DNA of 64,000 nucleotides, from positions 124,001 through 188,000 of the forward strand of contig NZ_JBEUWX010000002.1 in the NCBI RefSeq assembly GCF_041770905.1, in the 5' to 3' direction. A program made the translations under genes and the position numbers. Shown here one piece after another: positions 54,599-64,000 of this stretch. A model generated the notes under the pieces. That model worked only from the letters and a program-made list of their open reading frames with translations, did no database searches and had not been told where the DNA came from. The first letter of the stretch is position 1. Each line of letters starts with the position of its first letter. Origin of the DNA: Propionivibrio hellwigii (GTDB lineage Bacteria; Pseudomonadota; Gammaproteobacteria; Burkholderiales; Rhodocyclaceae).

Positions 54599-54853
54599 TT
54601 ATCGGGCAACACCGGCGCTTGTGTGAATTCGCTTCGTTGTTTTACCGGCGTGCTCGCTGAAACTATTGAAAGCGGCATGGAGCAACGGCCAGCCATAGGC
54701 AAAGATACCACTGAGCACCAGCAGCGGCGCCGAGACAGTAGCGACACCGGCAATCAACGCGGCAATGGCTGCCGCAGAAGCGAGAAGACGGCTTTTCGCG
54801 AGGCTGGAAACCAATTTCGACGTTGTTTGGCCGGTAAGGTGATTCGTGTTCAT
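54599..54853 (-). CDS. Small membrane protein (84 aa)
   Basis: ATG 54853 has AAAAGG nine bases upstream, and the product MNTNHLTGQTTSKLVSSLAK has a long hydrophobic stretch LLASAAAIAALIAGVATVSAPLLVLSGIF, long enough for one or two spans, then a basic tail. No family recognised; gap position and codon pattern leave some doubt that it is expressed. Confidence 0.5.
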   Translation of the reverse strand: MNTNHLTGQTTSKLVSSLAKSRLLASAAAIAALIAGVATVSAPLLVLSGIFAYGWPLLHAAFNSFSEHAGKTTKRIHTSAGVAR

Positions 54854-55416
54854 ACAACTACCTTTTATTCCTTTCAGATGACGATCAACAATATCAACAA
54901 CAGTGATTAACAAGACAATTCACGACATTTTCAGCAACGCTGGCAATGCAATGTATGCTGTGTTTCACAATATGAAATATCGTATCACTTCACGGAACGC
55001 AGTATAGCGCAAGTTGTGTTAAGGGTGTTTTGCTTATATATCTCTTTTGTATCAGACATGTACCGAATCTGAGACATGGCGCAAAACGCGAAATATTTCC
55101 TGTTTGCGTGCCCGATTTTGTGCAGCACTGCTTCTGCATTGGTCTGGGGTGGGGGTATTTCGGACGCGTCACCGATCAGAGCGGCGTCTAGGAATAGCTT
55201 TATCGTTGTATATGAGGGTGCTGTTGGTGGTACCATCATGCCGTTGCACGTGAGGCGGATTGGGCGGGGATAATGCCCGATAGGCGGGGGCGGGCGGAAA
55301 GCCTGCTGCCGCAGCGCATCCCGTCTTTACCACGGGATAGAGCAAGGTGGCGCCGCAGTTATCCCGTCGTGTGTTGCGTTGGGGGTTATCGCTATGTGGT
55401 GCGATATTTGCGGAAA
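54854..55416. other. Intergenic region without recognised gene
   Basis: About 560 bases, AT-rich at 54950-55060. A 65-codon plus-strand frame at 55076-55273 starts MAQNAKYFLFACPILCSTAS, signal-peptide-like, but nothing else supports it. Confidence 0.35.
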
Positions 55417-56496
55417 CTAGTGTTCCTTGCGGAAGAAGCGTCGGGACAATGCATCAACGGAAATGGCGATCACCACCACTGCGCCGCTGACGCCGCTTTG
55501 CCAGTAGGTGTTGATGCCGATCAGAACGATGATGTTCTCGATCACATTGACAATGGCCGAACCGATGATTGCGCCGATGGGGCCGCCGACGCCGCCCGTG
55601 GTTGAAACGCCGCCAATGACCGAGGCAGCGATCGAAGGCAGCACCCAGTTTTCGCCGATTGAAGGCTGCGCGGTCCCCATGCGGGCGACCATCAGAATAC
55701 CGGCAAGTGCGGCGAGCAGGCCGGCGCAGGTGAATACCGCCAGGCGCACGCGATTGACGCGGATGCCGAGAATTTGTGCAGCCGCCGTGTTGTTGCCGAT
55801 GGCGTACATATAACGTCCGAAAGGCGTACGCGCCATGATAAAAGCGACAATGCCCATGCAGACAAACATGATCAGCGTCGGCAGCGGCAAGGCTTCGCAG
55901 AGCTTGAGCAGGGGCGGTATTTTTTCGACGGCGCCTTGCAGCAGGGCCGGCAACAGATCGTAAAGATTGGCCTGTCCGAGAAAATGGATGCTTTCCGGGA
56001 TGCCAGTGATCGCTGCGCCCTTGGTGAAGCCAAGCTTAAAGGCAAGATAGACGCCGCTCATGCCGATGGTCAGTACCAGCGAATGCAGGCCGAGGCCGGT
56101 AACGAGCAGGCCATTGACCAGCCCGCAGGCCGCGCCGGCAAGCAGCGTGAGTGGGATCGCCAGCGCCGGATGCATGCCCCAATGCACCATGGCGATGCCG
56201 CCGATGACGGCGGCCAGGCCGCTGATCATGCCGAGCGAGAGGTCAAGTTCACCGAGCACCATGAGCATTGTCTGCGCCAGGGTGATGAGGCCTACAAATG
56301 CCAGTGCGCGGGCGATGATTGACAGGTTATAGGCGTCGAGGAAGGCGCTGGACAGCAGGCTGGAGACAAGGCAGATGATGGCCAGCGCGGCGAGCACGCC
56401 GCTCAGCGGCTGGCTCATCAATCGGCGCAGTCGGCCGGCGTGTTCGTTCTCAGGAGAGATTTCGGCCGTTTTTTCCTGAGTTGTGCTGTCATTCAT
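55417..56496 (-). CDS. Ribose-type sugar ABC transporter permease
   Basis: The 359-aa inner-membrane protein has the RbsC-type layout: SIIARALAFVGLITLAQTMLMVLGELDLSLGMISGLAAVIGG, GLVNGLLVTGLGLHSLVLTIG and the EAA-like loop in ARTPFGRYMYAIGNNTAAAQILGIRVNRVR. It carries the sugar across the inner membrane. Its start overlaps the ATPase stop by eight bases. The ligand is not clear from sequence. Confidence 0.9.
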   Translation of the reverse strand: MNDSTTQEKTAEISPENEHAGRLRRLMSQPLSGVLAALAIICLVSSLLSSAFLDAYNLSIIARALAFVGLITLAQTMLMVLGELDLSLGMISGLAAVIGGIAMVHWGMHPALAIPLTLLAGAACGLVNGLLVTGLGLHSLVLTIGMSGVYLAFKLGFTKGAAITGIPESIHFLGQANLYDLLPALLQGAVEKIPPLLKLCEALPLPTLIMFVCMGIVAFIMARTPFGRYMYAIGNNTAAAQILGIRVNRVRLAVFTCAGLLAALAGILMVARMGTAQPSIGENWVLPSIAASVIGGVSTTGGVGGPIGAIIGSAIVNVIENIIVLIGINTYWQSGVSGAVVVIAISVDALSRRFFRKEH

Positions 56497-57988
56497 GAGT
56501 TTTTTCTCCGGCGCCGAGAATCGCGGCGACCAATTGTTGGTTGCTGGTGGCGGCCGTTGGGAATTCGCCGTTGACGGTGCCGTGATACATCGTCAGGATG
56601 CGGCTAGCGCATTTGCGCAGCTCGTCCATGTCCGACGAAACGAGGATGATCCCGACGCCTTCCTCGGCCAAGCGTTGCATTAGGCGATAAATTTCCGCCT
56701 TCGTCTTGACGTCGATGCCCTTGGTCGGTTCATCGAAAATCAGGATCGTCGGCTGGCCGCTCATTGCCCGACCGATGATGACCTTCTGCTGATTACCGCC
56801 GGATAAATACATGATCTGCTTGTCGATCGATGCAGTTTTAACCTCGTAATCGGCGACCAGGCGTTCAACGGCCGTGCGTTCTTTGTTTCGTGAAATGACG
56901 CCGAGCGCGTTGAGCGTTCGATCAAAAATCGAAACGCCGACGTTTTCGCGCACACCGAGCAGCGGCAAAATACCGTGCAGGCGGCGTTCCTCGGAAAGAT
57001 AAAGCACGCCGTGGCGCGTCGAGAAATGGGTATCTCCAAGCTTCCAGGGACGGCCGTTGACATGAACCGAGCCACCGCTTGCTTTCAGGTAGCCAAAAAT
57101 GGTTTGCATCAGTTCGGAGCGGCCAGCGCCGACCAGCCCGGCAAAGCCAAGGATCTCATGGCGGCGCAGCGAGAAGGAAACATCGCGGAAACGGTATCCG
57201 CTCAGCCGATCGACTACGAGCAGCGTCTCGCCAGCGGCATGGCATGGCTGAAAATGGCGGTCGATCTCGATTTCTTCGCCCGACATCAGACGGATCAGAC
57301 CGCGCACGTCGAGATCCGCCAGTGGCCGGGTGGCGACGAGCTCGCCATTGCGTAACACGGTGACGACATCGCCAAGCGCGAAGATTTCCTCCATTTTGTG
57401 CGAAATGAATACGACCGCATGCCCGCGTTCACGCAACTGGCGAATGATGCCGAACAGGCGCTCGGTTTCGCGGATGGTGAGCGAAGAAGTCGGTTCGTCA
57501 AGAATGATCGTCTTGAAATGCCTGCGTGTCGAGGCGCGCGCAATTTGCAGGAGCTGTCGGTCGGCGACAGGAATGTTTTTGACGAGATCCTCCGGTTCGA
57601 CATGAATCTCGAAACGTTCGATGTATTCGCGCGCTGCCATATTAAGCATCGCCCGATCGATGACATAACGCGCCGTGCCTGATTTGTCGAAGGGCATGAA
57701 CAGGTTTTCTGCCACCGTCATGTGTTCGAACAGGCTCAGTTCCTGTGGCACATAGGCAATCCGGTCGAACAGTCCAGGCCGGGTGGTTGGGTCTTCGCCG
57801 TCGATGCGCAAGCTGCCTGAGCTGGGCGCATACGCGCCGGTCAGAATCTTGACCAGTGTTGATTTTCCGGCGCCGTTCTCGCCGGCAAGGATATGTACTT
57901 GCCCGGCCTCGATGTTCAGGCTGACATCGTTCAGGGCAATGACGCCGGGAAAGCGGCGGCTGATATTGCGGGCTTCGATCAGCGGCAT
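56489..57988 (-). CDS. Sugar ABC transporter ATPase (two ABC domains)
   Basis: The 499-aa protein has the tandem architecture of RbsA/MglA. Domain 1 has GENGAGKSTLVKILTGAY and KTIILDEPTSSLT; domain 2 has FAGLVGAGRSELMQTIFGYL, a degenerate Walker A as usual, LSGGNQQKVIIGRAM and LIFDEPTKGIDVKTKAE. ATG 57988 (MPLIEARNISRRFPGV) is chosen; the frame extends to 58117 with no homology. Middle gene of the importer operon. Confidence 0.92.
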   Translation of the reverse strand: MPLIEARNISRRFPGVIALNDVSLNIEAGQVHILAGENGAGKSTLVKILTGAYAPSSGSLRIDGEDPTTRPGLFDRIAYVPQELSLFEHMTVAENLFMPFDKSGTARYVIDRAMLNMAAREYIERFEIHVEPEDLVKNIPVADRQLLQIARASTRRHFKTIILDEPTSSLTIRETERLFGIIRQLRERGHAVVFISHKMEEIFALGDVVTVLRNGELVATRPLADLDVRGLIRLMSGEEIEIDRHFQPCHAAGETLLVVDRLSGYRFRDVSFSLRRHEILGFAGLVGAGRSELMQTIFGYLKASGGSVHVNGRPWKLGDTHFSTRHGVLYLSEERRLHGILPLLGVRENVGVSIFDRTLNALGVISRNKERTAVERLVADYEVKTASIDKQIMYLSGGNQQKVIIGRAMSGQPTILIFDEPTKGIDVKTKAEIYRLMQRLAEEGVGIILVSSDMDELRKCASRILTMYHGTVNGEFPTAATSNQQLVAAILGAGEKTHE

Positions 57989-58156
57989 AGCAGGCGTACG
58001 GAAAGGAAAAACAACGGAGTAAAAAGGCGCTCGTAAAAGAAGTGTTGGTGCCGGAAAGCAGGGCGCCAAAAACCAGAAACAGAGCGCCGTGAATCGGGCG
58101 GCCGGTATGCAGCACAAAACCGCGCCGCCAAAGCGGCAGCGCGGCGTGTGGTGCGC

Positions 58157-59092
58157 TTACTTGTACGTCGTCAGGTTGTTCTTGGTAATGACGACGGTGC
58201 CGGTATCAATGTATTTCGGCGTCTTCATACCGAGTGTGTTTTGCCAGAGTGCGATGACTGACCAGTAACCTTGCATGTCGGGCCGGCTGGCGGATGACGA
58301 ATCGGCGACGCCATCTTTGACCAGTTGCACCATTTCGGGCAGGTCATCCAGTCCGACGAGAATGACTTTGCCAGCCTTGCCGGCTTCCTTAATGGCTTGT
58401 CCAACGCCAATCGGCCCGGCGGCATCGCAGGCGACCCAGCCTTTCAGGTTCGGGTTGGCCTGCATGATCGCAGCCGCCTGTTTTTGTGCCGTTTCGATGT
58501 CGTCATTGTCGATGCCGTGGGCGACGACCTTGATCCCCGGATATTTAGCAAAGGTCTTTTCGTGGCACTCGGCGCGGATCGCATGGTTGGGCGCGGTCGG
58601 CACGCCCTTCATAATGGCGACTTCACCTTTGCCGCCAAGCAGCTTGGCCAGGCGTTCAGCAGCAATGTTGGCCTGCTCGCAGAAATCGGCGCCGATACTG
58701 GTCAGGTTCATGCCTTCCGGCGGCACCGAGTCGAATACGCCGACCGGAATCTTGCGTTTCAGCGCTTCTTGCAGCACGGCGCGGTTGCCTTTGCCGTCAA
58801 GCAGGTCGACGATGATGCCGTCCGGCTTGGTCGCGATGGCGCGCTCAAGAATCTGGTTCTGTTCAACGACATCGGCTTTCTGCGGCGCCTGGTAATCGAT
58901 GACGACCTTCGCCCCGGTTTGCGCCTGGATCATCTGGGCGGCCTTCTTGGCACCTTCATTGACGGCGTCGAACCACGGGTGGACGACCTTGGGCACGACG
59001 ACGAAGCGGTAACTGTCTTTTTTCTGCTGCGCCTGGGCGACAGCAGGCAGCAGAGCGGCGGAAAGAAGTAATGGAAGCAACAGCTTTTTCAT
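58157..59092 (-). CDS. Periplasmic sugar-binding protein
   Basis: The 311-aa protein has a signal peptide (LLLPLLLSAALLPAVAQA) and a type I periplasmic-binding fold: VVVPKVVHPWFDAVNEGAKKA, ATKPDGIIVDLLDG, VGVFDSVPPEG, WVACDAAGPIGVGQAI and VILVGLDDLPEMVQLVKDGV. It delivers the ligand to the permease. First gene of the operon, with GGAGAACC upstream. The 168-base gap to the ATPase gene shows no gene. Confidence 0.9.
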   Translation of the reverse strand: MKKLLLPLLLSAALLPAVAQAQQKKDSYRFVVVPKVVHPWFDAVNEGAKKAAQMIQAQTGAKVVIDYQAPQKADVVEQNQILERAIATKPDGIIVDLLDGKGNRAVLQEALKRKIPVGVFDSVPPEGMNLTSIGADFCEQANIAAERLAKLLGGKGEVAIMKGVPTAPNHAIRAECHEKTFAKYPGIKVVAHGIDNDDIETAQKQAAAIMQANPNLKGWVACDAAGPIGVGQAIKEAGKAGKVILVGLDDLPEMVQLVKDGVADSSSASRPDMQGYWSVIALWQNTLGMKTPKYIDTGTVVITKNNLTTYK

Positions 59093-59271
59093 GTCGGTTC
59101 TCCTGGATTGACACTATGAGTCGGACGGGCAAAAAATCAGACACGATGTTGCGCATGCATCATAGCATCCCCAGATTTTATGCGGTACCTGTGTTGTTCT
59201 GGCATGGCTTCCGGGGCGCTTCCCGGTGTGAAGAAAACTATCGCCAGGCTGGCGGCGGTGAGGGTGGATGC

Positions 59272-59299
59272 CTTGAAAATCGCCAGTTTGTCCCTATTT
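59272..59299 (+). promoter_or_regulatory. Sigma-32 (heat-shock) promoter of clpB
   Basis: CTTGAAA at 59272-59278 and CCCTATTT at 59292-59299 with a 13-base spacer match the RpoH consensus (CTTGAAA and CCCCATNT) closely. It lies 65 bases before the clpB start, as expected for this chaperone gene. Confidence 0.85.
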
Positions 59300-59363
59300 T
59301 TAGGGAAAACAGATTGCATATGCAGTCCGCGAAAGATTGATATTTATCCAAGGAGGTCGTGAT

Positions 59364-61943
<2,580 letters not shown>

Positions 61944-61968
61944 GTAACTGCGGTTTATGTTTTTTGAT

Positions 61969-62003
61969 GCCCTGAAGCCATTATAAATAAAGGGCTTCGG
62001 GGC
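61969..62003 (+). terminator. Terminator after clpB
   Basis: GCCCTGAAGCC pairs with GGGCTTCGGGGC around an AT-rich loop, 26 bases after the clpB stop. Confidence 0.6.
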
Positions 62004-62036
62004 GATTTATGTTTTCTTCCCTTTTTGTTGCAAATA

Positions 62037-62071
62037 AAAACGCCCCGTTGCAGAAAACGACGGGGCGTTTT
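62037..62071. terminator. Bidirectional terminator
   Basis: AAAACGCCCCGT and ACGGGGCGTTTT form a strong stem with A and T runs on both sides, between the convergent clpB and CoA-transferase genes. Confidence 0.85.
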
Positions 62072-62102
62072 GTCAGGCGGAGCCAGACTGCTTTAAGCAG
62101 TT

Positions 62103-63281
62103 TTAGTCTGCCTTGAAGAAGGCTTCGGTTTTCGCCTTATCCCAGCCGAAAAATTCCTTGAGGATTTCTTCTGTATGCTGACCGAGCAGCGGCGCCGGCG
62201 TTTTGACTGCACCTGGTGTGCCCGACATTTTGACTGGTATGCCCGCCATTTTGAGATGGCCGGCCACGGGATGCTCCTGTTCGACCATCATGCCGCGCGC
62301 CTTAATGTGCGGGTCGTTGACGATCTTGTCGACGGTATTGATCGGCGCGCAGGGCAATTCGGCCTTTTCGAGCAGTTCCAGCCATTCGGCGATGGTCTTT
62401 TTGCTAAAGATGTCGTTCAGGATGTCGGTCAGCTCCTTGACATTGGCGGTACGCTTGCCGTTGTTTTCGAAACGCGCATCCTTGACCAGTTCAGGACGTT
62501 CGAGGATGTTGCAAAGCTTTTCCCAAAGCCGGTCATTGCCGGCGCCGACGATGATGTGACCGTCCTTGGCGGTGAATGAAGCAAATGGCGTAATCGACGG
62601 GTGACGGTTGCCGAGCGGGACGGGCACGTTGCCCGAGGTCGTGTAACGAGCGATGGCATTTTCGAGAATAGCGAGCTGGCAGTCGAGCATGCCGACGTCG
62701 ACTTCCTGGCCTTCTCCCGTCCGTTCGCGGTGGAAGAGGGCGAGCATGACGCCATAGGCCGTAAACATCCCGGCGACGATATCACCGACCGAAGCGCCCA
62801 CGCGCGTTGGTTCGCCATTCTCCGGCCCCGTGATGCTCATGATGCCGCCCATCGCCTGCACGATGATGTCGTAGGCCGGCTTGAGCATGTAAGGACCGCT
62901 GTGGCCGAAGCCGGAACAGGAGGCATACACGATTTTGGGATTGATTTTTTTCAGTTCCGCGTAACCAATGCCGAACTTTTCCATCGTTCCCGGCCGATAG
63001 TTTTCGAGCACGACATCCGCCTGTTTGACCATTTCGCGGAACAGATCGACTTCCTTGGCGCGCTTGAAGTTGAGCGTAATCGAACGCTTATTGCGGTTCA
63101 GGCTCATGAAGTAGGCGCTTTCCTTGCCGATGAACGGGCCGAAAGCGCGCGAATCATCGCCGACGCCGGGCGGTTCGATCTTGATGATATCCGCGCCGAA
63201 ATCGGCCAGCATCATCGAACAGTACGGGCCCGCCAGAACGCGAGTCAGATCAAGTACCTTGATTCCTTGTAATGCGTTCAT
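62103..63281 (-). CDS. CaiB/BaiF (class III) CoA-transferase
   Basis: The 392-aa protein belongs to the family of formyl-CoA:oxalate and related CoA-transferases: GIKVLDLTRVLAGPYCSMMLADFGADIIKIE, RNKRSITLNFK, VVLENYRPGTMEKFGIGY, and VDVGMLDCQLAILENA around the expected catalytic aspartate. The acid substrate cannot be assigned; no oxalyl-CoA decarboxylase or partner gene lies in the window. It is divergent from a gntR gene that probably regulates it. GGAGAAAAC precedes the start. Confidence 0.92.
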   Translation of the reverse strand: MNALQGIKVLDLTRVLAGPYCSMMLADFGADIIKIEPPGVGDDSRAFGPFIGKESAYFMSLNRNKRSITLNFKRAKEVDLFREMVKQADVVLENYRPGTMEKFGIGYAELKKINPKIVYASCSGFGHSGPYMLKPAYDIIVQAMGGIMSITGPENGEPTRVGASVGDIVAGMFTAYGVMLALFHRERTGEGQEVDVGMLDCQLAILENAIARYTTSGNVPVPLGNRHPSITPFASFTAKDGHIIVGAGNDRLWEKLCNILERPELVKDARFENNGKRTANVKELTDILNDIFSKKTIAEWLELLEKAELPCAPINTVDKIVNDPHIKARGMMVEQEHPVAGHLKMAGIPVKMSGTPGAVKTPAPLLGQHTEEILKEFFGWDKAKTEAFFKAD

Positions 63282-63386
63282 TGTTTTCTCCTTGGTGAGT
63301 TGAAGAAAGGGTGCTGCAAGAAAAGCGGTATTTCGTGCATGCCTGAGGTTTCGACGGGCAAATCCTCATTCATGATTTTGAGCAGA

Positions 63387-63428
63387 TTGTATACCTATAA
63401 ATAATTTTTTGTATACAAAATTGTATAG
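63387..63428. promoter_or_regulatory. Operator candidate TTGTATACAA
   Basis: A perfect 10-base palindrome TTGTATACAA at 63409-63418 is flanked by half-site-like ATTGTATAC (386-394 part of this line) and ATTGTATAG (63420-63428). It lies in the divergent gap between the CoA-transferase and gntR genes and fits the palindromic sites bound by FadR-group GntR regulators. Confidence 0.6.
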
Positions 63429-63499
63429 TGTTGAATACATTGTGAATCTGCATTACTATCGGGCGCAGCCTTCGTCATTTAGTCATTCACCATAGAATC

Positions 63500-64000
63500 A
63501 TGACCCGCAACATCACATCATCGAAAATTTCAGAAACCTTGAAGCAGGCGCTGGAAGAGCGAATCGTTACCGGCGCCTATCCGCCCGGCGCGCGGCTCGA
63601 CGAAACGGAGATCGCCAACGAATTTTCCGTCTCGAGAACGCCGGTTCGGGAAGCGCTGATCCATTTGGCCTCGTCGCGGCTGGTGGTCAATCGCCCGCGG
63701 CGCGGTGCTGTGGTGGCGGAAGCTTCGCCGCAGCGCCTGTACGAAATGTTCGAAGTCATGGCCGAGCTGGAGTCCGTGAGCGTCAGGCTTGCTGCGCGGC
63801 GGCACAACGATACGGACCTGGAGCGGATCGGCGAGGCGCATGCGGCATGCGAGGAAGCGCTGGAATCCGGTGATCTCGAAATGTATTACCAGGCCAACGA
63901 ACGCTTTCATCTGGCTATCTACACGGCCAGTCACAATGGTTTTCTGTATGAAGAAACCTCAAACATGCAATGCCGGCTCGCCGTCTATCGCCGTCTGCAA
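63500..64000 (+). CDS. GntR family regulator (FadR/FCD group), partial
   Basis: The first 167 codons of a regulator that runs off the window end. The winged helix is clear: SETLKQALEERIVTGAYPPG, EIANEFSVSRTPVREALIHL and VVNRPRRGAVVAE, then the start of an FCD ligand domain (LYEMFEVMAELESVSVRLAA, YYQANERFHLAIYTASHN) with acids and histidine for metal or ligand binding. Divergent from the CoA-transferase gene. Confidence 0.9.
   Translation, partial: MTRNITSSKISETLKQALEERIVTGAYPPGARLDETEIANEFSVSRTPVREALIHLASSRLVVNRPRRGAVVAEASPQRLYEMFEVMAELESVSVRLAARRHNDTDLERIGEAHAACEEALESGDLEMYYQANERFHLAIYTASHNGFLYEETSNMQCRLAVYRRLQ

Overview
The window is a mosaic. From about 42.9 kb to the end it is ordinary betaproteobacterial chromosome: the N-end-rule transferases, a ribosomal-protein/DnaB operon (rpsF-priB-rpsR-rplI, then dnaB), a DinG/YoaA-like helicase, a ribose-type ABC importer, clpB and a class III CoA-transferase with its GntR regulator. 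The DnaB, S6 and S18 sequences look betaproteobacterial, perhaps Rhodocyclales-like; that is an impression from the proteins, not a search result. I saw no exact Neisseriaceae DNA uptake sequence (DUS) in this part.

From 1 to about 42.5 kb the window is accessory DNA with many broken genes, short dispersed repeats, an intact IS1380-family element and DUS of several Neisseriaceae dialects. This suggests repeated natural-transformation imports from oral Neisseriaceae relatives, or a chimeric assembly. Region by region: a quinol-type nitric oxide reductase gene framed by an imperfect inverted repeat (0.3-3.7 kb); three unrecognised or poorly known genes ending in a DUF4336 protein (4.0-5.7 kb); a CPBP membrane protease whose start codon lies in a repeat end; and a co-directional cluster of hydrolases, two NTF2-fold proteins, a flavodoxin and an aldo-keto reductase (7.2-14.8 kb), two members of which are damaged. 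Then come an MFS transporter, a small unknown protein and a TonB-dependent receptor opposite a TetR regulator (15.0-20.3 kb); a GH1 remnant, the IS element and a second copy of the hydrolase (20.4-24.3 kb); and a LysE exporter.

The most interesting segment is 25.8-28.3 kb: a tight operon of RtcB-type RNA ligase, an unrecognised 233-aa protein and the release-factor homologue PrfH, carrying Eikenella-dialect DUS inside its coding sequence. RtcB-PrfH pairs are known as an RNA-repair module for damaged ribosomes; the third protein is a candidate new part. Next come an osmoprotectant-type ABC ATPase (28.8 kb) whose likely permease/binding-protein partner lies 10 kb away (40.0 kb). Between them are a decayed type I restriction system (hsdR with one amber codon, hsdM without its 5' part), a compact AT-rich methyltransferase/HNH-nuclease pair, an IS1595 remnant and a polysaccharide deacetylase. 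The accessory part ends with a fragment of a large exoprotein and a fragment of a YezG-type immunity gene at 41.8-42.7 kb.

In the core part, notable points are a priB gene whose only available start codon appears to be CTG, a receiver-GGDEF protein that has lost its key residues in both domains, a heat-shock-type promoter before clpB, and a TTGTATACAA operator between the CoA-transferase and gntR genes.
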